Positions 7,873 to 15,986 of a stretch of 64,000 nucleotides of DNA are shown here, piece after piece (the stretch's first letter is position 1; the number at the start of each line of letters is the position of its first letter). Made by a program: the position numbers and the translations under genes. Under the pieces are notes generated by a model, which was given only the letters and a program-made list of their open reading frames with translations, did no database searches and was not told the origin of the DNA. This DNA comes from Acidimicrobiia bacterium (GTDB taxonomy: Bacteria > Actinomycetota > Acidimicrobiia > Acidimicrobiales > Bin134), in contig JAJDUJ010000009.1 of NCBI GenBank assembly GCA_022826705.1, positions 1-64,000 on the forward strand, read 5' to 3'.

Positions 7873-9207
7873 ATGGAACCGCAAAAGGACTATGTGCTTC
7901 GCACCGTGGAGGAGCGGGGAGTGCGTCTCATCCGGCTCTGGTTCACCGACGTGCTGGGTCAGCTCAAGTCGGTGGCCATCTCTCCGGCGGAGTTGGCCGC
8001 CGCCTTCGACGAGGGACTGCAGTTCGACGGCTCGGCTATTGACGGCTTCTCCCGGGTGCAGGAGAGCGATGTGCTGGCCGTGCCCGACGCGTCCACATTC
8101 GAGCTGCTGCCGTGGGCCGACCCCGAAGAGCCCTCCGGACGCGTGTTCTGCGACATCCGCAACCCCGACGGCACCCCCTTTGAGGGCGATCCCCGCTGGG
8201 TGATGCGCCGCAGCCTGGCCAAGGCGGCCGAGATGGGCTACACGTTCTACACCGCTCCCGAAGTGGAGTTCTTCTACTTCCGGCATGGCGATCCCGACCA
8301 GCCGCTGACGCCGCTGGACAACGCCTCCTATTTCGATTTGACCACCGCGGATGTGGCCAGCCCGCTGCGCAAACGCACCATCACGATGTTGGAGGCCATG
8401 GGCATCCCGGTGGAGTACTCCTTCCACGAGGACAGCCCCAGCCAGCATGAGATCGACCTGCGCTACACCGAGGCGCTGAGCATGGCCGACAACGTGATGA
8501 CACTGAGGCTGGTGGTGCGCAAGCTGGCGCTCGACCGGGACCTGCACGCCACGTTCATGCCCAAGCCGCTCAACGGCGTACAGGGATCGGGCATGCACAC
8601 CCACATGTCGCTTTTCGAGAACGACGTCAACGCCTTCCACGACGCCGGAGACGACTACGGCCTGTCGAAAACGGCCAAGGCCTTTATCGCCGGCCTGCTG
8701 CACCACGCCCGGGAGATCACCGCGGTCACCAACCAGCTGGTGAACAGCTACAAGCGGCTGGTGACCGGTGATGAGGCGCCCACCTTCGTGTCGTGGGCCC
8801 GCAACAACCGCTCGGCGCTGGTGCGGGTGCCGGTGGTGAAGCCGGGCAAGGAATCGTCCACTCGAATCGAATACCGGGCGCTCGACTCGGCGGCCAACCC
8901 CTATTTGGCGTTCTCCGCAGTGTTGGCCGCCGGTTTGAAAGGGGTGCAGGAGGGCTATGAGCTGCCTCCTGAGGCAGCCGCCGACCTCTACACCATGACC
9001 AGGGGCCAAGCTCGGACCAAGGGTTTCGAGGAGCTGCCCATGTCGCTGTCGGAGGCTCTCGACGTGCTGGAAGAATCACCGCTGATGGTTGACGTGTTGG
9101 GCGAGCACATCCACGAGTGGTTCTTGCGCAACAAGCGGGCCGAATTCGCCGAGTACCGCCGGGAGGTCACGCCCTTCGAGCTCCGCCGGTACTTGAACAC
9201 CTGGTAG
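7873..9207 (+). CDS. glnA2: Glutamine synthetase-like protein, GlnA2 type
   Basis: A 444-residue GS-I paralogue starting MEPQKDYVLRTVEERGVRL at ATG 7873. It has DEGLQFDGSAIDGFSR, the active-site FMPKPLNGVQGSGMHTHMS and the phosphate-binding NNRSALVRVP. The tyrosine adenylylation motif of GlnA is absent: the aligned stretch reads ELPPEAAADLYTMTRGQ. It would therefore escape GlnE control, as do actinobacterial GlnA2 enzymes. It could be a true glutamine synthetase or a related gamma-glutamyl ligase. The 221-residue GlnR-like gene follows after 5 bp, so the two are likely co-transcribed. Confidence 0.92.
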   Translation: MEPQKDYVLRTVEERGVRLIRLWFTDVLGQLKSVAISPAELAAAFDEGLQFDGSAIDGFSRVQESDVLAVPDASTFELLPWADPEEPSGRVFCDIRNPDGTPFEGDPRWVMRRSLAKAAEMGYTFYTAPEVEFFYFRHGDPDQPLTPLDNASYFDLTTADVASPLRKRTITMLEAMGIPVEYSFHEDSPSQHEIDLRYTEALSMADNVMTLRLVVRKLALDRDLHATFMPKPLNGVQGSGMHTHMSLFENDVNAFHDAGDDYGLSKTAKAFIAGLLHHAREITAVTNQLVNSYKRLVTGDEAPTFVSWARNNRSALVRVPVVKPGKESSTRIEYRALDSAANPYLAFSAVLAAGLKGVQEGYELPPEAAADLYTMTRGQARTKGFEELPMSLSEALDVLEESPLMVDVLGEHIHEWFLRNKRAEFAEYRREVTPFELRRYLNTW

Positions 9208-9212
9208 TTGCT

Positions 9213-9878
9213 GTGACAGAGCGGCTGCTCGTTTTTCCCGATCCACCGCCGCCGGAGCTGGTGCGCACTCTGGATTTGGGGGGCTACAACTGGAAGGCGG
9301 TGGGCAGCGCCCAAGAGCCGGAGGGCCGGTGGCTGGGCGCGGTGGTGGCGGTGGATGAGAACCCCGAAGACGCGTTCGGATTCTGTCGTTCACTGAACCG
9401 AAGGGGCTTGGACATCCCGGTGCTGCTGCTTATCTCCGGTGCTCGTCTAGACGAACTGGAGATGCGCGACGACCTCTACACCGACTTCTGCCTCACCCCA
9501 TTCCACCAGCGGGAATTGGAAGCCCGGCTGGCCCACCTGGTGTGGCGATCGGGCACCGGGCTGCGCCCCGAGCTCATCGAATACGGCCCGCTGGTGCTGA
9601 ACGTGGAGACCTACCAGGCCACCATCACCGGCCGGCCGCTCGACCTCACCTACATGGAGTACGAATTGCTGAAGTTCCTGGCCAGTTCGCCGGGCAAGGT
9701 ATTCACCCGCGAGACGCTGCTCAGCCGGGTGTGGGGCTACGACTACTTCGGCGGCGCCCGCACCGTGGATGTCCACGTGCGCCGCCTGCGGGCCAAGCTC
9801 GGCGAGGAGCACGCCGGCCTCATCACCACCGTGCGGTCCGTCGGCTACCGCTTCGGCCTCTCCCGCTGGGAGCGCTAA
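9213..9878 (+). CDS. GlnR-like orphan OmpR-family regulator
   Basis: A 221-residue protein with an N-terminal degenerate receiver and a C-terminal OmpR/PhoB winged helix. The receiver reads GRWLGAVVAVDENPED where a phosphorylatable Asp pocket would normally be, and lacks the usual DD pair. The DNA-binding domain contains LDLTYMEYELLKFLASSPGKV and GYDYFGGARTVDVHVRRL, closely matching the GlnR winged helix of actinomycetes as I know it. GlnR controls nitrogen-assimilation genes without a cognate kinase. The adjacent glnA2, glnA and glnE support that role here. The GTG at 9213 is chosen because it follows the glnA2 stop closely; a longer form would overlap glnA2. Confidence 0.82.
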   Translation: MTERLLVFPDPPPPELVRTLDLGGYNWKAVGSAQEPEGRWLGAVVAVDENPEDAFGFCRSLNRRGLDIPVLLLISGARLDELEMRDDLYTDFCLTPFHQRELEARLAHLVWRSGTGLRPELIEYGPLVLNVETYQATITGRPLDLTYMEYELLKFLASSPGKVFTRETLLSRVWGYDYFGGARTVDVHVRRLRAKLGEEHAGLITTVRSVGYRFGLSRWER

Positions 9879-9887
9879 CTCCGTCGT

Positions 9888-10616
9888 CTATCTCGTGGCA
9901 AGATCAGGGTCATCAGACAGTGACTCCACAAAGGCTGCGTGTTCGTCACGGCTGAGGAGTTCGCTCAGCGAACGACTGCCCCCCTTTGGAACCCAGGACA
10001 AATAGTCGGTGTCATCGCGGACCAGATCGAACCGGCTCCTGTCGAGGTAGTGGTTCCAAATCCGGCGGCCAGGAACCCGCAGCGGGCCGCGGGGAGACTT
10101 TGGAACCCACCAAGTTGCAGTCTCTACGCGCTTGCCCACGCTGACGGCATCCTCCAGAGCGGGAAGAAGATCGGTATCAGCTGAAACGACAATTGCCACG
10201 TCATAGCTGTTGCTTCGAGCACCAATGGAGATGTCCAGCGCCATCATTACGTCTACGCCCTTCTCCTGCGCGACCCACTTGGCTTTACGGCCAGGGTTTG
10301 AAACCCGGTGGTACTTCAATGGACGTGTATGCACTGACACCCCGGGTGTCTCCCTCCAGGTAGCCACCTGCCGATCAAATGCTCGGCTGAGTTTGGCTCC
10401 GCTACGGCTATCAGGCTGCCCTCGGTAAACCCGGACACCGGCCAAACTGCGATGGGGATCTACCGCTTTGCCGAGATCACAGAGAAGCTCACCGAGGTGA
10501 CGGGGATGAACGCTTCCCAGCATGGATGGAGATTTGTCAACATCTCCGAACAGATCGCGAGCACAGTGGTAGACGTTCTGGTAGTCGATGAAGACGACGA
10601 CTCTCGTATCAGGCAT
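9888..10616 (-). CDS. NYN-domain (LabA/DUF88-like) putative RNase
   Basis: A protein of about 242 residues with a PIN-like NYN fold. It shows the three acidic blocks of the family: VFIDYQNVYH near the N-terminus, KGVDVMMALDIS in the middle, and VVSADTDLLPALEDAV. These aspartates bind metal in nucleases of this superfamily. The start is placed at ATG 10616; the sequence upstream codes nothing family-like. Base composition is lower in GC than the neighbours. It sits between the GlnR-like gene, convergent with it, and ridA, with no obvious partner, so it looks like an accessory insertion. Target RNA is unknown. Confidence 0.8.
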   Translation of the reverse strand: MPDTRVVVFIDYQNVYHCARDLFGDVDKSPSMLGSVHPRHLGELLCDLGKAVDPHRSLAGVRVYRGQPDSRSGAKLSRAFDRQVATWRETPGVSVHTRPLKYHRVSNPGRKAKWVAQEKGVDVMMALDISIGARSNSYDVAIVVSADTDLLPALEDAVSVGKRVETATWWVPKSPRGPLRVPGRRIWNHYLDRSRFDLVRDDTDYLSWVPKGGSRSLSELLSRDEHAAFVESLSDDPDLATR

Positions 10617-10820
10617 ACGCCACCAAGCGGTTAAAAGATAAACCCCCGCCATGCCCTGCAAAGCAGGCCAGACGGGGAAGATTGGTCACAAGATAACAGC
10701 GGACAGGACGACAAACAACCTCATTACAACAATTGCCGCAGAATGCTAGGTCATGTCGAAAGTCGCTACCGCTGGGAGCGGTGGCGGCCGACTACCTGTC
10801 CTGGTCTCCGTGATGTTGGG
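10617..10820. other. Intergenic region with a partial copy of the glnR-like 3' end
   Basis: This 204-bp gap holds no recognisable gene. At 10769-10780 it repeats CCGCTGGGAGCG, which also forms the last codons of the GlnR-like gene (9863-9874), and both copies have CTACCGC nearby upstream. The NYN gene lies between the copies. Confidence 0.35.
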
Positions 10821-11168
10821 TCAACCCGCGTAGGCCCAGAGTTCGATTTCTACTAGTGCCCCTAGGGGGAGGGCGGCGACGCCTACGGCGGAGCGGGCGG
10901 GGCGGTTGTCGCCGAAGCACTCGATGTAGGCCTGGTTCATGGCGCCGAAGTCGTCCATGTGCAGCAGGAACACGGTGGCCTTCACCACGTCGTCGAGCGT
11001 GGCCCCCTCGGTGGCCAGCACCGCCTCGGCGTTGGCCACCGCTTGGCGGAATTGCGCGATGAGCCCACCGGGCACCAGTGATCCGTCGGCGATACCGATC
11101 TGACCGGAGCAGATGAGAAAATCACCGGCGCGAACGATGGGGGAATACGGTCCGACTGGGGTGCTCAT
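10821..11168 (-). CDS. RidA family enamine/imine deaminase
   Basis: A 115-residue RidA/YjgF/YER057c protein that hydrolyses reactive enamine/imine intermediates from PLP enzymes. Family features include VGPYSPIVRAGDFLICSGQIG near the start, ATVFLLHMDDF in the middle, and the C-terminal RSAVGVAALPLGALVEIE with the substrate-binding arginine. The length is usual. The start region is unusual: the first ~35 bp of the gene exist in three tandem copies, so two short reading frames precede it and each ends in the next ATG. It is divergent from glnE. Confidence 0.93.
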   Translation of the reverse strand: MSTPVGPYSPIVRAGDFLICSGQIGIADGSLVPGGLIAQFRQAVANAEAVLATEGATLDDVVKATVFLLHMDDFGAMNQAYIECFGDNRPARSAVGVAALPLGALVEIELWAYAG

Positions 11169-11203
11169 GTCTGAGAAGAATACGGGCCTTGAGGGGTGCT
11201 CAT
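11165..11203 (-). other. Short upstream ORF 2 of ridA
   Basis: Thirteen codons encoding MSTPQGPYSSQT then TGA. The stop overlaps the ridA ATG as ATGA. It copies the RidA N-terminus (MSTPVGPYS). Translation is possible, with coupling to ridA, but no experimental evidence is available. Confidence 0.5.
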
Positions 11204-11238
11204 GTCTGAGAAGAATACGAATCTTCAGGAGTGCTCAT
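11200..11238 (-). other. Short upstream ORF 1 of ridA
   Basis: Thirteen codons encoding MSTPEDSYSSQT then TGA. Its stop overlaps the ATG of the second short frame. This is the most diverged of the three ridA-start copies. Confidence 0.45.
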
Positions 11239-11251
11239 AGCATGGGACCAT

Positions 11252-13957
11252 ATGGAAGCTGAAGGCCGAGATCAGCCGAACCGGGATGTCGAGCACCTGA
11301 TTGCCACCAGTCCATGGCCGGAGGATGCCCGTTCCCTCATCGACGACCTTGGCATCACCGACGAGCGCCGGGCCCGGGCCGCGGCCATGCTGGCCGGAGC
11401 TTCTCGCAGCATGAGCAAGGCGGTGCGGCGCGATCCCAGTCTGCTCGGAGTGCTCGACCCGCCCGCCGACTTCGCCGCCGAGAAAATCTCGCTGACCGCC
11501 CCCGACGACGATGATGCCCTCGACGGCCTGCGGCGGTGGAAGCGGCGCCAGCTTCTGCGCATCGCGCTGCGCGATCTGCTGGGCGAGGCCGACCTGGCCA
11601 CCGTGGGCCGGGAATTATCGCTGTTGGCCGACGCTTGTTTCGTCCGTGCCTTGGAGATCGCCGACGAAGGACCGCCGTTGGCCATCATCGGGATGGGCAA
11701 GCTGGGCGGCAACGAGCTGAACTACGCCAGCGATGTCGACATCGTCTTCGCCCACGAGGGCGACTCCACCGCAGCCGCCCGTCGAGCCCGGAAAGTGCTG
11801 GACATCCTGACCGCATTCACCCCCGAGGGGCAGGTGTACAGGGTGGACATCGAGTTGCGGCCCGAAGGAGGCGCTGGAGCTCTGAGCCGCACCCCAGAGG
11901 CGTTCGGAACCTACTTCGATCGCTGGGCGGTGCCCTGGGAGCGCCAGGCCTACATCAAGACTCGGCTGTCAGCCGGCGATCCTGAATTGGGCAACGCCTT
12001 TTTCGATGCCATCAAGCCCGGGGTGTGGGGCGAGAACCTCGAAGCCGACACGGTGCCCCACCTGCGAGCCCTGAAACTGCGGGTGGAGGAGTCGGCCAAG
12101 CTGAAGGGCGACCGGGAGCTCAAGAAGGGCCCTGGGGGTCTGCGAGACATCGAGTTCACCGTGCAGCTCCTGCAGTTGATTCACGGCCGCACCGATCCCA
12201 CCATCCGCTCCCCCAACACCCTCACTGCCCTTCGGCAGCTGAGTTGGGGGGAGTACATCGACCAGGCCGACGCCGTCCACTTCACCACCGCCTATATCCA
12301 TCTGCGCACGGTGGAGCATCGTGTGCAGCTCCGCGACGAGCGCCAGACCCACGAGCTGCCCACCGCCGATGCCGACCGGGAATGGGCGGCCCGAGCATCC
12401 GGCTTCGAAAGCTTGGAGGCATTCCAGGACTCCCACACCCGCCATCAGACCTCGGTTCGGGAGATCCACCAGCGGATCTTCTACCGTCAAACCCTCGACC
12501 GGATGCACGAGACCGGACTGGTGAGCGAGCTGCTTCCCGCTCACCTCGGGCAGCTGGGTTTCGCCGATCCCGATCGGGCCGCCGCCACTATCGAGCGCCT
12601 TACCGAGAACCTCGGCCGTCGGGCCAACGTGATGCAACAGGTTCTGGTCATCATGGTGGAGGCTCTGGCCACTACCCCCGATCCCGACCTAGGACTCGTC
12701 CGCCTGGCCTGGCTCTTAGACGGCTCCTTCCGAGTCGGCACCATTCTCCCGGTTTTGCGCGACTCCCCCATTGCCATCAGCGACATCGCCCGATTGCTGG
12801 GTTCCAGCCGAGTGGCCGCGGGGTGGATGCGCAACCACCCGGAGTTCGCCCGCTCGCTGATGAACCCCGAGGAGCTGGCCCATGCCCGCACTGCGGAGGC
12901 CCTGGTTGCCGAGGCCACCGAGGCCATGCAGTCAGCCGCTGGCGATCACGACCTCCAGATGGCCGAGCTGCGGCGGTTCGTGCGGCGCGAGCAGCTTCGG
13001 GTGGCGGCCCGAGACATCCTGGGGCTGGCCTCGATCATCGAGATTCCCCAGGAGCTGACCCTTATCGCCGACGCCGCGGTGGCGGCCGCCGTTGACTCGC
13101 TGGCCCCAGAGGTGCCCTTTGCTGTCATCGGAATGGGGCGCTATGGGGGCCTTGACCTTTCCTATGCCTCTGATCTGGATGTGATCTTCGTGTACGAGGG
13201 GGCGGGCTCTGATGACGCCAGGGCGGCCAACCGCACCGCCCGGGGCCTGCTCAAAGAAATCGGGGCTCAAACCGCCGAAGGCCGAGCCTGGGAGATTGAT
13301 GCTCGGTTGCGCCCTGAGGGGGAGAACGGACAGCTCGCCCGATCGCTGGAGGGGTACCAGCGGTACTACGAAGAGCGGGGTCAGCTATGGGAGCGCCAGT
13401 CTCTGCTCAAGCGCCGCTTCGTGGCGGGAGACGCCGATCTGGGAAACCGATTCCTCCAGTTGGCCGACAAGTGGTGCTATCAGCCAGAGTTCAGCGAGGC
13501 CGAGGCTGAAGAGATCCGGGTGATGAAGCGCCGCATCGAAGCTGAGCGCCTGGGCACCGGCAGCAAGGCCCGGGATGTGAAGCTCGGCGCGGGCGGGCTC
13601 AGCGACATCGAGTTCACCGTGCAGCTCATGCAGCTTCAGCACGGATTCGGAAGGACTTCGATCCGCGACAATCGCACGCTGCCCGCGCTGGCCGGGTTGT
13701 CGGAACACAACCTGCTGGACATCGGCGACCGGGCCACCCTGGATGTGGGCTATCGCTTCTGCCAGCGGTTCCGCAACGCCCGCTACCACCTCTCGGGACT
13801 GTCGTCGGACGTGTTCCCCGACGACGACCACGAGGAGCTGTTGCTGGCCCGACGACTCGGCTATCCCAGCAACCGGGACTTAGAAGCCGACTACCAGGAG
13901 ATCACCGACGCCGTTCGAGAAGTGACCGACCGTCTGCTCTACGGAGAGTCTGACTGA
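11252..13957 (+). CDS. glnE: Bifunctional glutamine synthetase adenylyltransferase/deadenylase
   Basis: About 900 residues with two nucleotidyltransferase domains that add AMP to, or remove it from, GlnA tyrosine. Each has the family signature: IGMGKLGGNELNYASDVDIVF near residue 150, and IGMGRYGGLDLSYASDLDVIF near residue 630. The linker regions include the GlnD-like segment ELKKGPGGLRDIEFTVQL and its repeat KLGAGGLSDIEFTVQLMQL. The ATG at 11252 is preferred; a GTG at 11231 is in frame but lies inside the ridA repeat. The target enzyme GlnA is encoded 4 kb upstream. The 3' end overlaps the convergent molybdenum-hydroxylase-like gene by 19 bp. Confidence 0.95.
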   Translation: MEAEGRDQPNRDVEHLIATSPWPEDARSLIDDLGITDERRARAAAMLAGASRSMSKAVRRDPSLLGVLDPPADFAAEKISLTAPDDDDALDGLRRWKRRQLLRIALRDLLGEADLATVGRELSLLADACFVRALEIADEGPPLAIIGMGKLGGNELNYASDVDIVFAHEGDSTAAARRARKVLDILTAFTPEGQVYRVDIELRPEGGAGALSRTPEAFGTYFDRWAVPWERQAYIKTRLSAGDPELGNAFFDAIKPGVWGENLEADTVPHLRALKLRVEESAKLKGDRELKKGPGGLRDIEFTVQLLQLIHGRTDPTIRSPNTLTALRQLSWGEYIDQADAVHFTTAYIHLRTVEHRVQLRDERQTHELPTADADREWAARASGFESLEAFQDSHTRHQTSVREIHQRIFYRQTLDRMHETGLVSELLPAHLGQLGFADPDRAAATIERLTENLGRRANVMQQVLVIMVEALATTPDPDLGLVRLAWLLDGSFRVGTILPVLRDSPIAISDIARLLGSSRVAAGWMRNHPEFARSLMNPEELAHARTAEALVAEATEAMQSAAGDHDLQMAELRRFVRREQLRVAARDILGLASIIEIPQELTLIADAAVAAAVDSLAPEVPFAVIGMGRYGGLDLSYASDLDVIFVYEGAGSDDARAANRTARGLLKEIGAQTAEGRAWEIDARLRPEGENGQLARSLEGYQRYYEERGQLWERQSLLKRRFVAGDADLGNRFLQLADKWCYQPEFSEAEAEEIRVMKRRIEAERLGTGSKARDVKLGAGGLSDIEFTVQLMQLQHGFGRTSIRDNRTLPALAGLSEHNLLDIGDRATLDVGYRFCQRFRNARYHLSGLSSDVFPDDDHEELLLARRLGYPSNRDLEADYQEITDAVREVTDRLLYGESD

Positions 13958-15495
13958 GCATCCAGCCGACCTGTCGGCCAGTCGGGGGGATGGCCGGCGG
14001 CCCGCCAGGTGGCTGCGGCCACGGCGGCGAACACGGCGTCGGAGCAGTTGACCGGCGGGCCGTCGGACGGCTCGATCTCCACCTCCACCGGGGGCATCCG
14101 AGATGCGGGCACGACGCCGAAAGAGCGGATAGTGAGGTCGTGGACCTCGCCGTCGGGGCCGACGGTGAGTGCCTCGGAGGTCACCCAGCTATAGGCCATA
14201 TGCGCGGCGCCGATGCAATAGGAGCGCAGCACGACCTCATCCAGCGGGTCGCCGCCGTGTACCTGAATCCGCAGGCTGCCTCCATGCCACTCGGCTCGGG
14301 CCGAGCCCCCGCTCGGAGAGGTGATCGGCTGAAAGCCATCGCCCAACGCGCTCAGCGCTACGGCGGCCTCAACCCACCCAGCCCCCCGAATGGCGATCGA
14401 GGTGGGAGGTCCGGCGATGTCCACTTCTTCTACCGCCAGACCCGGGCCAACCGACGCGACGGCATCGGCCACCCCCGGCGTGCGCACTACCCGAACCACC
14501 CCTTTGCCATCGGCGTTGATCCCAATGGCCACCGGCGGGCGTTTGGGACCGTGCCGCACGGTGTCCTCACGAGACCACAGCACCCGGACCGGACGGCCGT
14601 GCTCATCGGCCAACCGGCGGGCCACCTCCGGCAGCGGAGACGCCAGCTTGGCGCCGAATGCGCCGCCGTTGGCCAGTGGACTAGCCGGCTCGCCGCCGGG
14701 TACACACCACGAAGCGTCGGTTTCCAGATAGGCGGGCTCCACCCACGAGGTACGAAAGCGCACTGTCCAGTCGCCTTCAGGGAATTCCAACGGCATAGGC
14801 AGCTCTGTCGGTGTGCGTCGGCCCTGCACCTTTCCCGCTGCGGCCCGAGCCTCGGCCACCGTCTCTCCCAGCACCCAGCCGCCTCGGCCATCGGACAGCG
14901 CCACCAGCGCCCCGTTGGGCCCGGTGTCGTCGGCAAAACCGCCCTCTCCCAAGGCCACATCTGGCCCCACGGCCTGGGCAACGCCGCCCTCGATCTCGGC
15001 TCGTCGGGCCGCCTCGGTCCAATCCCGACCGGGGGCGTCGGCGCCGAAGTGCTCCCACGCCTCCAAGATGGTCTGCCATCCCGTGCAGCGACACAGATGG
15101 GCCGCGAGCGCGGTGGCCGCAGATGAGCGGGGGCGATCTTGGTCCAATCGGGCATCCAGACCGGCGAGGCGCATGATGATGCCAGGGGTGCAGAAGCCGC
15201 ATTGGCTGGCGCCGGCCGCGCAAAACGCCTCCCCCCAAGCGGCGCAGGTGTCGGATGGCAGCCCGGCCAGCGTGGTGATCTCCCGGCCGGCCACCCGGCG
15301 GGCGGGGGTCACGCAGGACACTCGAGGCTTCCCATCAACCCACACGGTGCAGCAACCGCATTGTCCTTGCGGGCTGCATCCGTCTTTCACCGTGCGGATG
15401 CCAAGCCGGTCGCGCAACACCTCCATGAGCGATGTGCCGTCGTCGGGCACTTCCACGGAGCGACCGTCGACGGTGAACTCCAAAGCGGCGGCCAT
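13939..15495 (-). CDS. Compact [2Fe-2S]/molybdenum hydroxylase-like fusion protein
   Basis: A 518-residue protein. Residues 1-160 form a CoxS/XdhC-type double [2Fe-2S] domain with CSPQGQCGCC and the C-terminal set CGFCTPG and HLCRCTGW. The remaining ~350 residues carry scattered pieces of a xanthine-dehydrogenase-type molybdopterin subunit: NGGAFGAK, SREDTVRHGPKRPP and a C-terminal GAAHMAYSWVTSEAL. A normal large subunit has about 750 residues, so most of it is missing. The active-site GVGE loop is not recognised; the aligned end reads PPVNCSDAVF. It may be a reduced paralogue with altered chemistry or a decayed gene, but the frame is intact. No FAD-subunit gene is nearby. Confidence 0.75.
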   Translation of the reverse strand: MAAALEFTVDGRSVEVPDDGTSLMEVLRDRLGIRTVKDGCSPQGQCGCCTVWVDGKPRVSCVTPARRVAGREITTLAGLPSDTCAAWGEAFCAAGASQCGFCTPGIIMRLAGLDARLDQDRPRSSAATALAAHLCRCTGWQTILEAWEHFGADAPGRDWTEAARRAEIEGGVAQAVGPDVALGEGGFADDTGPNGALVALSDGRGGWVLGETVAEARAAAGKVQGRRTPTELPMPLEFPEGDWTVRFRTSWVEPAYLETDASWCVPGGEPASPLANGGAFGAKLASPLPEVARRLADEHGRPVRVLWSREDTVRHGPKRPPVAIGINADGKGVVRVVRTPGVADAVASVGPGLAVEEVDIAGPPTSIAIRGAGWVEAAVALSALGDGFQPITSPSGGSARAEWHGGSLRIQVHGGDPLDEVVLRSYCIGAAHMAYSWVTSEALTVGPDGEVHDLTIRSFGVVPASRMPPVEVEIEPSDGPPVNCSDAVFAAVAAATWRAAGHPPDWPTGRLDAQSDSP

Positions 15496-15535
15496 TGGAT
15501 GAGGGTAGCCAGCGCCGGGCGGCGCGGCGATGGGG

Positions 15536-15862
15536 TTAGCTAAAGCTCTGTCCGCAGCCGCAGGTGCGCTGAGCGTTGGGGTTGGTGATGGAGAACCCTG
15601 CTTCGGTCAGACCGTCTTTGTAGTCAAGCACCGCGCCCTCCAGCAGGGCGGCGCTAGAAGAGTCAACCACCACCTTGACATCGCCAAAGAGAACTTCCTG
15701 GTCTTCGGAACCGAAGTCGGCGTCGAAATACATCTCGTAGCTGAATCCGGAGCAGCCGCCAGGGCGAACCGCCACCCGCAGGGCCAGTTCCTCGTCGTCG
15801 GCCTGCTCTTGGCGAACCAAGTCTCCCACTTTGCTGGTTGCTGAATCTGTGAGCGTGATCAC
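15536..15862 (-). CDS. HesB/IscA-family Fe-S cluster carrier (ErpA-like)
   Basis: A 108-residue A-type carrier that passes Fe-S clusters to apoproteins. The three conserved ligands are visible as Cys37 in RPGGCSGFSYE and Cys101/Cys103 in RTCGCGQSFS. The length is normal. The gene is divergent from mrp, another Fe-S assembly protein, across about 125 bp. It lies just upstream, on the same strand, of the [2Fe-2S] molybdenum-hydroxylase-like gene, so it may supply clusters to it, though a general role is more likely. Confidence 0.93.
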   Translation of the reverse strand: MITLTDSATSKVGDLVRQEQADDEELALRVAVRPGGCSGFSYEMYFDADFGSEDQEVLFGDVKVVVDSSSAALLEGAVLDYKDGLTEAGFSITNPNAQRTCGCGQSFS

Positions 15863-15986
15863 AAACTTCTCCCTACTCGGTGCTGCGACGCGTCTTCAGT
15901 TTACCCCCAGAAATGGTTGCCCAACACACCCAACCGCGGCGCACGTCTGTAGAGCCTCACACCCCTACCCGTTAGCATCATTGAGT

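Larger units (their letters stand above)
11158..11238. repeat. Tandem 35-bp repeats of the ridA start region
   Basis: Start codons of the copies lie at 11168, 11203 and 11238 on the minus strand, exactly 35 bp apart. A perfect 27-bp identity joins 11158-11184 and 11193-11219; the third copy is shorter and diverged. Each unit carries TATTCT eight bases before an ATG, resembling a -10 box plus a leaderless start. Confidence 0.9.

Noticed and set aside
7732-9009. 425-codon minus-strand frame opposite glnA2
   Set aside because: Antisense shadow with no motif or ribosome-binding site.
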